From NCBI GenBank assembly GCA_012934845.2, contig WNNJ02000225.1, positions 310,001-374,000 of the forward strand: 64,000 bases of DNA, in the 5' to 3' direction. Positions 34,462 through 46,600 of the stretch are shown here, in pieces. The translations under genes and the position numbers were made by a program. Origin of the DNA: Pomphorhynchus laevis. Lineage: Eukaryota > Acanthocephala > Palaeacanthocephala > Echinorhynchida > Pomphorhynchidae. Positions within the stretch are counted from its first letter, which is position 1, and each line of letters opens with the position of its first letter. The notes beneath the pieces were generated by a model, which saw only the letters and a program-made list of their open reading frames with translations, was not told where the DNA came from and did not search any database.

Positions 34462-35289
34462 TTATATTTCAGATTAAACGATACAAAATACCTACGTACA
34501 AGTATTATAGCAGTAATAACGAAAAATACCAAATATTGAACGAATATAATTTGGATTACGTGTTTTTATTAGAGATAACAATACAAAGAAATACAAACAA
34601 TACCTGAAATAAAAGCTTTAAATATATTAACATGCATGCTTTAAATATATTTAGATTGCACTAAAGTGAAGATATAAGGTCTTTGTAATTAGCAGATGTA
34701 TTTTAATTTAACATTGAAGAGGATTCTAGATTGTAATTTGCCTCCGCTTCACTAACTTTATGAATCTATTGATTTTATGGTAGTATATATTTATAGTTTT
34801 GCAGGAATATAACAAAAATTTTAAGAAATATATTTTTCTAAAGGATTCGTAGTGTTTTCTAACGAAAATTGAAAATGTTAAAAATTAATACTAATTCGTT
34901 TAAATTTGAGTTTTTGTGATAATCCCATTAAATTTCCTTCAAAATGTGTCGGGATGAATATAAAATTGTTACATTTATTGCTTCTTAAGATTTATATTCA
35001 GACATATACTCTTTGACCATATTGAATAAAAATATAATATATATTATTAATCTTAGAATTTATTGGAAATGCTCACGGCAGCCTGTCAGCCTGGGACAGA
35101 ATACAATCATATACATAAAGAATCAACCAGATTCGAAGAAAACAACAAAGATAATAAATATTTCATCATAACTACTTAGCTTGTACTACTTTACTTTGAG
35201 GCTAGATTCCAATGTCTTACAGTAAATAGGATTGATTGATTTGTGATTCGTGGAAATGACTAATTTTTGAGTTTTTTTTTGGGCGAAAC
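34462..35289. other. AT-rich stretch upstream of the small acidic gene
   Basis: It should contain the promoter of the minus-strand gene starting at 34,461. No specific element can be named, and no other gene was seen. Confidence 0.3.
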
Positions 35290-35800
35290 AGACATTTATT
35301 GATAGAGCGAGAATAGAACATTAAAAGCGATATATTTATGTGACGTATTATATAAGTTTGATCGTGACAAATCCATTTTGCTAATTAATTTATCAATTAG
35401 TGATTGATTGCAATTGAGATTTGTGTAATCAGAATTTGAGTAATTTGCGTTTAAGTTTCCTATTACTATAATTGGCATATCAAGAGATATATTATCGAGA
35501 GGGGTAGAAAGTTTATCTATAATTTATGGAGTCGTCATGATCAGATATAAGTAGCAAGCCACAAATATGCAAGCGGGAGTTTGAATCGCAATAAATGATA
35601 TGCCTTTAACATCAGACCATATAGTAAAGTCAGAATTTAATCCTACTATCAATCTTTCTCTAGGACAACCTCTTTTGGTGAGGCTAGCAGGTATTTCGAC
35701 TCAATGAAAACCATTAATAGTGTTAAAAATAGTAGAAAACGTTTCGGTTAGAATGATGACATTAAATGTAGATATGTGGATAACCTGAGAGAAATTCAAT
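35290..35800 (-). mobile_element. LINE endonuclease fragment, decayed
   Basis: Minus strand: NVIILTETFSTIFNTINGFH (about 35,770-35,705), then VEIPASLTKRGCPRERLIVG, FTIWSDVKGISFIAIQ and, from 35,478, MPIIVIGNLNANYSNSDYTN. TET near the start and GxxNANY later are blocks of AP-type LINE endonucleases. Stops and frame changes interrupt it, and no RT follows. Confidence 0.65.
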
Positions 35801-36311
35801 ATCTTAGACCTTCGGCATTGTAGTTGAAAATTCATCTTATAGATTGGGTAGCTTGGAGTTTATTATATGATGGAAAAGAAAGAATTACAGGTGTGCCCCT
35901 CAATGCAAGTAACTGAATACAAGGATGATTATTACTGCATTGTGTTATTTATTGAGCAGTTGATTCGGGATATTATTGAGCAGCTGATTATTCAGTTGAT
36001 TCACCTTGAATATGTGCTAGCTATTCGTTTAATGGAATATATGTAAGCGTTTGATTTGGAATAACGCGATCGTGCCAAATGACAAAACGTTTGGTTGAGT
36101 TTTCTGATTAATTTTTCCTGTCCCCTATCGAAAGTCATCATTCCTTGTCGGAAGTCCTTTGACAATTATATTTCGTGTCCTTATACATTTTTCTTTTTTG
36201 GTTTGAGCAGATTTAGTGTACCTTCATACAACTGTCCTCCATGTGTACCTTCATACAACGGTCATCATTATGTACCTCAATAGTACTTTCATGCTAGTAC
36301 ATCCCTACCGT

Positions 36312-36745
36312 AGTATCTCCATACAACGGTCTTGGATTTCTTACGAGATACGTCATTTATACTAAATGGTGTTGCTTGATAGACTGGACTTCGATTCACG
36401 ACTTTCAATCACCATGTCACTTCTAGACGACCACTTCAGCATCGAAATGATGAGTACCCGGTAACACTAATCAGTAGAATAAAGTATTCACTGGTCGTTT
36501 CTGTTACCTGTGTGACATTGTGAATAGAGGCGTTTCCGACACTTTGCTTAATTGACTGAGGCTTACGCTCTTTACCAGATCGAATTGCTGTGCGGACCAT
36601 CCTTAAACACTAGGCAGAGGGAGTTGCTGAATTGTCGCTGAAATTGTTGGATTCTTAATGGATATGACATGCTTTAGTGGTGACGCACGGATGTGCTGAG
36701 CAAACAACGGTCTAGGATTTCCTACGAAATACGGCATTTATATGG
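36312..36745 (-). repeat. 380-bp family copy, ~1.1 units, minus
   Basis: It contains GTTGCTTGATAGACTGGACT and the whole unit in reverse. Its ribozyme-like block (about 36,419-36,509) has stem II arms GGTAAC and GTTACC instead of GGCAAC and GTTGCC. Both sides changed together. The core box reads CTGATTA and is broken. Confidence 0.85.
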
Positions 36746-38584
36746 CATTAAATACGGCATCGTATATGCAATAAAAAGTACATTAAAGAATGATTTTATA
36801 ATATTTTATATAATGATATATATAATATTATATTATCATATTATTATATTAATGTATAGTTTATTTATGCATTTATTTACTAATTCTAGGAAGGTGACAA
36901 GAGCCTTCCTAGCAGGCTATTGTAGAAGACTTTTCTAAATATCCTTTCAACATCGTCGGTTATGATTAGAGCTGAATAAACCGATGACAGAAATAAGAAT
37001 GTAATTCTAATTAGAACATTAATATTATGGATTCATATTATATTAATGATATTAATATTAATATCATTAATATTATCAATTATTAGATCATTAAGAATGT
37101 AATTAATAATTACATGTAAGTAAATAATTTCCTTGAACACTTAGGGTCAAATTGTCAAATCACATTTTTTTAATCTAACAATCGCAAAATTTTGGTGTTT
37201 AATAATAGATTTTTAATAATAGATTTTTAATAATAGATTTGTTATAATAGATTTTGAATATATTTTTAAATCTATAAAATGGATTTAAAAATACAACCAC
37301 TTTTTATTTTCACTTACAATGCTGATCATAGCCTGATTAATTATGAGTATTAGTGTATCCGAAAATTGACGTGAGCGTATTTTATAATACTTTTCTAATC
37401 AATAAAATTTTTGATAATCCCAAAATTTTACCAAACTTTCATAGCTGTATTTCTAATTGAAAATGCAAACAATAGCTGATTTATATTATCTAATCTAACC
37501 TTTATATAGCTTATCATTTCTTTAAAGTTTTAATTGATTATTCCTACATTAATAAAGATCAATATAATCGTCAAATTAAATTGTACGATATATTTGTTTT
37601 ATTAAAAAAATATAAATTAAGCTTTGGAAAATCTTATCATTAATAGAAATTGTTTTTCATATTTAAGTTAAATAAATGCAATCAATTTGTTTAAAAACAA
37701 ACGCTGCATTTATATAACTCAACAAAAGTTATTAATTTACAAAGTTATTTTATGCAATTTATGTAATTTATGAATTAGATTAAAAATTGCATATTTTTTT
37801 ATTAGTTATATAATCGATGGATAAGATGTTAAATTGATATTGGGCATATAAGATACTATATTTTCAATAATATTTAATAATCATATTAATAATATTAATA
37901 ATATTATTATCGATTTTGGTTATACAATGAATAATCCAGGATAATGAACTTCATTGAATTTCTTAAACTTCGTTGTAAACAACGAAGTTTAAAGGGAAGA
38001 GTATTTCAAATGAGAGGTGTAGAAATAAGACAGGAACGCAGGCCAAATTCGAATGATGACTAGGAATGTGTAGCTGGAACTGATTATTTGAGCAAAGTGC
38101 TTTGGAGGACAAATGTTCAGCACCGTGAAATTCTAGCTGAAGATACGAAGGTGGTGATAAAGTAAACGAAAAGCGAGAACGCAGAGTAATATAACACTCA
38201 ATTATGTACATTGAGTTAATGAAAAATTATAAGTTCACTGGAGATGGAATCAAAACTCCGGCGTCGAAGAAGTATGCGTGCTGCTGTAACTGCCCCCTAC
38301 ATAGGGGCAATAACATAAGATGTGAAATTTGAGATAAGTGAGACGCAATAGTCGAGACGACATAGCAGGATGGAGGACATAAAAATCCATAAATTTAATT
38401 CAAAGTCATTTCTGTTTATTGTTAATAAAAAACCGAATTATAAATTGTTTGATTTCATGTTTTTATTGAGAATCGAATTGCTTGTCTGTAAAACAAGCTT
38501 TTCGAATGAGAAAGTATCTAGATCATTTTTTATCAGATTAACTTTATTACCATTCGTGTCGAACTTAACCTGTTTCATTTTGGT
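36746..38584. other. AT-rich stretch, one less AT-rich block
   Basis: At 37,963-37,992 a perfect 12-bp-arm hairpin (TTAAACTTCGTT/AACGAAGTTTAA) opens a ~400-bp block of lower AT content. That block also has TGCCCC/GGGGCA near 38,290. It looks like an old insertion of unknown kind. No gene was recognised. Confidence 0.35.
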
Positions 38585-40290
38585 GATATAAGATTAAAGA
38601 CACGAGTATATATTTAAATTTTTACAATTTGTAAGCTTTAGACTGCTTGTACTTTTCAAACATATACTGGATTGTTGAACAATCCAGTATAAAGCAACAA
38701 TCCAACAATCCACAATTTAAAAGTCCAGTTAATGAAATATGAGCCCAGAATGCTTCCAGACAAAATATTAAATACATGTATTTTTTTGTTTTAATTTAGT
38801 GAAATAAAATTATAGGCACGAGTATCTATTTAAATTTTTACAATTTGCAAGCTTCAGACAGCTTGTACTTTTCAAACATATACTGGATTGTTGAACAATC
38901 CAGTATAATGCAACAATCCAACAATTCAATTATTCAATTATCTAGTTAATGAAATATAAGCACAGAATTCTTTCAGCCTAAATATTAAATACATGTATTT
39001 TTTTGTTTTATTTTAGTGAAATAAAATTATAGGCACGAATATCTATTTAAATTTTTACAATTTGCAAGCTTCAGACTGCTTGTACTTTTCAAGCATATAC
39101 TTGATTGTTGAACAATCCAGTATAATGCAACAATCCAACAATTTAATTATTCAATTATCCAGTTAATGAAATATAAGCACAGAATTCTTCCATACAAAAT
39201 ATTAAATACTAATATTATTTTGTTTGATTTAAGTGAAATAAAATTATGGACACGAGAATCTATTTAAATTTTTACAATTTGCAAGTTTTCGACATTTGTA
39301 CTTTTCAAGCATATACTGGATTGATGACCAACCCAGTATAATGCAACAATCCAACAATCCATAATTCAAAATTCCAGTTAATGAAATATGAGCCCAGAAT
39401 TCTTCCAGACAAAATATTAAACACTAATATTATTTTGTTTTTTTTTGTGAAATAAGATTATAGACACGAGTATCTATTTTAATTTTTACAAAATGGAAGC
39501 TTTCGACTTCTTTTACTTTTCGAGCATATACTAATAATTTCAGTATATGTAATCAAATAATTGCTTACAAATTATTTGATTTTGGTGAAATAAAATTATT
39601 TCACAATAATTTCAGCATCAACTTAAATTTTTTTAAGTTTATGGATTTAAAGAATTCATAATTAACCAGAATTTAAAAAAATCTAGTTAATTTATTAATA
39701 ATAAATTGATAAGTTATTAAGTTATTATAAATAATATAAAATTATTAAATTATCCTACAAACAGTCGAAAGCTTGCAAATTGTAAAAATTTAAATAGATT
39801 CTCGTGTTCATAATTTTATTTCACTTAAATCAAACAAAATAATATTAGTATTTAATATTTTGTATGGAAGAATTCTGTGCTTATATTTCATTAACTGGAT
39901 AATTGAATAATTAAATTGTTGGATTGTTGCATTATACTGGATTGTTCAACAATCCAGTATATGTTTGAAAAGTACAAGCAGTCTAAAGCTTGCAAATTGT
40001 AAAAATTTAAATAGATTCTCGTGTCCATAATTTTATTTCACTTAAATCAAACAAAATAATATTAGTATTTAATATTTAGTCTGGAAGAATTCTGTGCTTA
40101 TATTTCATTAACTGGATAATTGAATAATTGAATTGTTAAATTGTCGCATTATACTGGAGTGTTCAACAATCCAGTATATGCTTGAAAATTACAAACAGTC
40201 GAAAACTTGCAAATTGTAAAAATTAAAATGGATACTCGTGTCCATAATCTTATTTCATTAAAATGGAACGTTAAGTTAAACACTTTCTAA
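38585..40290. repeat. 217-bp satellite: direct array followed by inverted array
   Basis: The plus copies of the marker CACGAGTATCTATTTAAATT start at 38,601, 38,817, 39,034, 39,251 and 39,466 (periods 215-217). The reverse marker CTCGTGTxCATAAT starts at 39,801, 40,018 and 40,235 (217 each). The two sets face each other around a centre near 39,600-39,750. Most units hold the hairpin CTGGATTGTTGAACAATCCA at the same position. Confidence 0.95.
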
Positions 40291-40688
40291 CAATGGACAT
40301 TAAAATTTGATATTCAATAAATACGTTTTGCTCTTCCCTATTAATAAGTTTATTTGCAAACTAATTAGTCGAATGCTACTGTAAGTAAAATGCTACCGGT
40401 GATTTCTTGATCATTTCGCTAATTATATTTTTATGAGATTTGATTAGCGGTAATAAATATAGAAGTTAATTTGATTTGATATAATATTTGGAATTAAGAA
40501 TTTGAAACAAAGAAAATTTGTGAAAGAACAAGCTTCTATTATCGAATAAAACATAATGTTTTTGTACCTTAAGGACAAGATAAAAAAAAATAAAAGCGTC
40601 ATGCTAATAATTATTATTTAATGATTTTAAATTAAAGTAATTCTTAAATTATTGCAGATTTTGAATTTGTAGATACTTGTAATTCAAA

Positions 40689-43600
40689 ATGCCTAATACG
40701 ATAACAACAGAGCGTAACCTACTAACTAAAGAAGTCCTTGTTGCTAATAATTATAGAAACTTCTTGTCTACGCTGCTTTTAATTTCATACGCTGATAAAT
40801 CATCTGGTCACACCGAAGATGCATATATCCGAATGCACGATCATATACGAAAATTTGTGGTCAGTATTAAGTTATAAAATGCCAACAAAATTTTAATTTT
40901 ATTAGTCTAAAGCTCAATTAAAACGTTAACTAAAAACAAAATGTTTAGGTGATTAAAATTGAAGAAATATTATTTGTGGTAATTATCTTTTAAATAAATA
41001 ATAATTTTCGCTATTTATATTAAATATATGATATGTAAAATACTCTATTTACTAGCAAATATTTTAAATAATTTTTTGAATAGTAACCCGCTTTATCACC
41101 GAATCGAAAGTATTTCAATGACGCGTCTTTTAGATTTGACGTGTGTACACGGAGATGTCAATAGAGAGTGCATGCTCGAGATTTGAACCCTGTACATAGA
41201 GTTTACTTTTTGTTAAAATAATAATTTATGTTTATTTCATTTTCTTTTTGAATAAATAATAATTTTCGCTATTTATATTAAATATATGATAGGTAAAATA
41301 CTCTATTTACTAGCAAATGTTTTAAATAATATTTTGAATAGTAACCCGCTTTATCACCGAATCGAAAGTATTTCAATGACGCGTCTTTTAGATTTGACGT
41401 GTGTACACGGAGATGTCAATAGAGAGTGCATGCTCGAGATTTGAACCCTGTACATAGAGTTTACTTTTTGTTAAAATAATAATTTATGTTTATTTCATTT
41501 TCTTTTTGAATAAATAATAATTCGCGATTTATATTAAATATATGATATGTAAAATACTCTATTTACTAGCAAATATTTTAAATAGTATATAAAGGTAATC
41601 TGCACTATTATAATAAAAAGAATATTACAAATAATATTATTTATGAGTAAACAGTCAGGTTAAACAGTTACTAACGTCAATTGACCGACTATGAAATCAT
41701 ATTATTACAAAATTTAAATACCTTTCTTTATTTAAAATTTTATTCGTTGGTAAATGTTTAAAATCCATAAATTTAATTCAAAGTTATTTGTGATGGTTTA
41801 ACAATAGATGTTCAATTTGCAAACTTTGATCTAGATTACGACGAACATGCATTTATGAAGCCATCTTTTATTAAGTTTATGTAATGACGACAAAATTTTC
41901 GAATTTAATTTTCCTATTCAGACTAGGCTTAATTTTTATATTTTCTGGTAAAAATTATTATAAATTAAAATTGAACTTTTGTTATTAAGAAAATCTATTA
42001 TTATTAAAATTGAACTTTTGTTATTAAGAAAATCTATTATTATTAAAATTGAACTTCAAAATTAGTCAAATGGTATTTTTAGATTATATTTTCTCTTTTC
42101 TTAAACTTTGATCTAAGGCAGGATTTATTGTACGAATAATTATGAATTTTAAAGTATTAGTTGATATGAGTTTACGTACATAACTTCGGAATCGCCCGTC
42201 AGACAATCACTGTTCACTCTATATATATTAACATGACACTATTTACAATAACTTGCTTGTTGTTGAGGCAGCTTGCAACGAATGTTTTCAAAACTTAAAA
42301 GGCTTCAGGGAGGGTTAATATGCAATTACAATTGGCTACGATGTTGCAATTTTCAAAGTATACTGCGGATATTATGACAATACAATAATTCCTTAAAAGT
42401 CCTAAAATACAAACGTTTTGAATGATATTTCTTCATTTGTCTTTCCTATGTGAAATTATAATTCAAGTTATACGCCTGTATAAGCATTCGTTATTTTTAA
42501 TTTTAGGTAAAGAGCCTGTAACTTCATATATTTTTAGATCTAATAGTTTAATATTATTGCCGTTTTGTAATGTCCATATGTTTTCGGTTATATAAAAGAT
42601 ATAAATCATTATGTTTGAAAGTATAAAATAGATAAAATAACTTTAGAAATAAAATAAATACAATTGTTTTTCTTGAAAATGGAAAGACTGTGCACTACCT
42701 GGACACAAATTCTGTTAGCAAAAATGTCTTATCGCCTTTGAATCATTAAAATATTTATAGTTTGAAATTTTATTCATATCTAAAAATATAATTTCCTTTA
42801 TTTTTCCATTTTCCTCACTTTTAGAACAGCTATATTACTGCAGCAGATATGTGGGGACATATAGAAAAATCGCTTCAAATGGATACTCGTGGAAATATAC
42901 GCAATTACTTGGAGGTAAATAATTTCCATAATTTATTTTTTTAACTGATTTATTCAAATGTAACAGATCTTTTGCAGAAACATAACCACCGCTAATGTAT
43001 ACATTTGAGATTTTAGAAAAACCCCAGTCACGTAAAAAAGTAGATTGTGAAAATGTGACAAACTTATCAGAGTTATCTGTGCATCCTCTAGATTGAATTG
43101 TCTTGGATGTTACACGGCAAAAATCCGGTCATCATATTCTTGCAAAACTCATGGGATACTTTGACTGCAGCAAAGGTCATTTATTGACATTTCTGTTGTA
43201 TCACTCAAATGGAGAGTAGTATTCGTGGATACCACACAAAAATCATTATTCGAAAGGATACTTGGATTCAAGACTCGAAACTGATGTGTAGCCTAATCGT
43301 GCTGTATATTTATATTTTTGTATTAAAAAACTCACGGTTATCGAGTTTTGTGCCAAAGAACTTGAAATTTCATCATACACCACTGTGGATTGGAATAATT
43401 TCCTGCGATAAGTGTGCGCTTAACGACTCTTGGAAACTCATACTGCGATTGCCGAAACTGGACTGCATGTTAAGATCGATGAGACACTTATTTCCCTAGG
43501 CGAGAATAAGTGATAAATAATGATCATCGTACAACGGAATTGAAGAAATTCCAGGCATGAAATATACTCGCTGAACTATTATTCAAAATTCCGTGTGACA

Positions 43601-46600
43601 AATTATCATACACAGGCAATCGAGTCACTTTGACACATTTTTAAAATTGACAACAAACTTGAATGTGCACTCAATGTGCCATGGTTGAAAGTAATCACTT
43701 TAAGTTTAACTGATGTATGAAATTTTAGGGCTAAACCTGTTTGAAAACAAATCCCTTGACATATTGCAGAAAATTTCTAAAGAAATTTTTCTTTTAAAGC
43801 GTCAAAAATTAAAATTTCATTGTGAATTAAGAGGTTGAGTAAAAGTGTAAACTTTTAATCGCCTTTACCGATAAGTATTGAAATTTCAATCTTGAAAAGA
43901 CGAAAAATATTAAATTTAGAAAATATGCTACATAAAGATTAAAGATATAAAATTATATAATTTAAATTAAAATAATATTTAAATTATTTCTACACAATTG
44001 TTTCTAATAAAATCAAAGAAGTGTTTGACTAATTTATCATTTAGCTACTAGCTATATCTCTAAGTAAGCTTTAATTTAAGAAACCACGTAGTGTCGTACT
44101 AGGCCAACACAATTTCTTTACAGATCTCACATCTCGAAACAAATCTGTAGCATGTGAAGTTAATAAATAAGTTATCTTTTGGCACGCAAAGGTAAACCAT
44201 TTGCTGATGGGGCATTGATCAAAGATTGTATGATAAAATCTGTCGAAGTGTTGTGCCCTGAAGTTTGACCGAAATTTGCAGATATCTTATTATCAAGAAA
44301 TACCGTAGTCGAAAAAGTAACAGAGATATGATATAGTAAAACATATTAAATACAGATATCTTTGATATTTATATATTTTTCATAAAGAATAAAAATCTTA
44401 AATTCAGAAAATACGCTTTTCTATACATTTATACATAAAGACTGAAGATTTTAATATTTTCATTTCTTCTTATATACGCATAACTATACGTGCGTGGTAG
44501 TTTAAAAACTTCCTCAAACATTAGACTAAATATTATCAACATGTCGAGATGTAAGATCGACTTATTACTAATGTGGCTGATATAACATAAAATTATGATT
44601 AAGTCACTAATCAATAGTTAATTATTGCTAGTTATTACGATTACATAAACAATAACGATTATTTTTCTAAAATAGTTTTATTAAAGGAATCGTTGGTTGT
44701 TTTCTGCTTAGAAAACCGCTAGTATTGTTAATTGTGGAGTCGAGCCAGATACATTTTTTCGTTCGGTTGTATGGACAGCAGCAAAGTTAATTGAAGTGCA
44801 TGCCCAACAAAACAACCTTTCAAACAGACACGCAAAATACCCTGTACTTAGCTCGGAACGTAAATACTCAATCTTAATGGATTGTCTACATCCAGTGATG
44901 ATTAATGAAATAAGTGTTCTTGAACAAAGCGGTCGATCAAGATTGATTACATATTCGACGAAATCTTCAAAATGTGATTCCCGAGAAACATTCCTTAATC
45001 TAGATGTAATGAAAACAATTTCACTTGAATACAGTAAGATCTTATTAAATGATTAGTAGTCAAATACATCAATTAGAGTTGCCATTTATTTTAGCCTTTT
45101 ATTAAATTAGAATAATTTTTAGATGGAAGGTAATTTGATAATACAATAATTTAAAAAATACACTCTAATTGCGGTTTTGTATTTAAAGGATCTTAAACAT
45201 TTGTATTTTAAGTATCTTTAATCCATGTGTCGATTACTTTCATTTTAAAGGTAAAAGTTAATTGAAAATTGCATCATTAAAAATACTGATTTTTTAAAAT
45301 CTATTAAAAATCTATTAATAGCTCAATTGTAATTTCGACGGGTATTTGATATCATCAATGAAATTTTATACAATTCATAAATTTTATACAATACACTTGT
45401 TTATTTAGCGAATCACTATAAAGTAAAGGAGTTTACAAAGGAACTGCTTACATACATATCTAAAATATGCTTTTGCTATATGACATACATTGTAAAGAAT
45501 ACACTAGTAGTATCTGAACAACGAAAAACAAATCGGAGAAACTCGGTAAATTTCTTAATTACTTGCTGCTAATTATATGCAATACAATTAATAGGCATTT
45601 TACACTGCAACTATAAGAAAACAGTTTCAATTGCTCAATAAGCTGTCTACGAGTGCAGAAGAAGCATCCAATAAATCGCGCACAAATCAGTCAAGAACAA
45701 AACCTTCTTCTACTAAGGTTTAGACAACACAATTTTTAATTTAGATTAAATTAAAAATTATATTTATATTCAATTTTTAATTTAGAATAATATGCATTCT
45801 ACAACTGACCAATGTTTTGGCCGAATCTAATTTAGTTCAAAAAACATCCTAAATCATTGTCTAAATAATTAAAATCTAAAAGAACAATCACAACAAGCGA
45901 TTCACATGATACATCATATATATAGAGAGATTGAAAAACAAGTGAATATATACATAGATCATATATTACTATGAATAAATACAAATTAATATGGATATAT
46001 ACTTGAATGTTCCAGTATCTGTAATCAATAAAATATATCAATTCAGTATATATACATATTGTATCGTATGGGATCATTAAGATCGATTGAAATCGGGACT
46101 GGTGATTCTGTAATGGATCCTTATTTATCTATTGAATATTTGCTAGGTCACACAAGGTGACTGTCACATTAAAAAACAGCTCCAAAATCTTTATTCATGA
46201 CATTCAATTCCATACACTCTTAGTGTGTATAGAATATACACCCTATGGTGTATGGAATTGGAAGTCATAAAGGAAAAATTCTTTAGCTGGTTTCAATGCG
46301 AAAGTCACCTTTTGTGACCAAGGTGTGTATAGAATAATCACCTTCTGTATAGAATATACACCCGAGGGTGTATGGAATTAAAAGTCATAAAGGAAGGATT
46401 ATGTAGCTGGTTTTCAATGCGACATTTACCTTGTGTGACCTAGCAGATAAATAAGTATCCATTACATGATCACCAATCTTGGTTTCAATCGATCTTCATG
46501 ATAGCATAAGATACTATTTATGATAAGCATACCGGAGAGCATCTCGAACAATGCAGTTTCAGGAGATCACGAAGGAAAGTTTTATATGCTATGTGAAATC

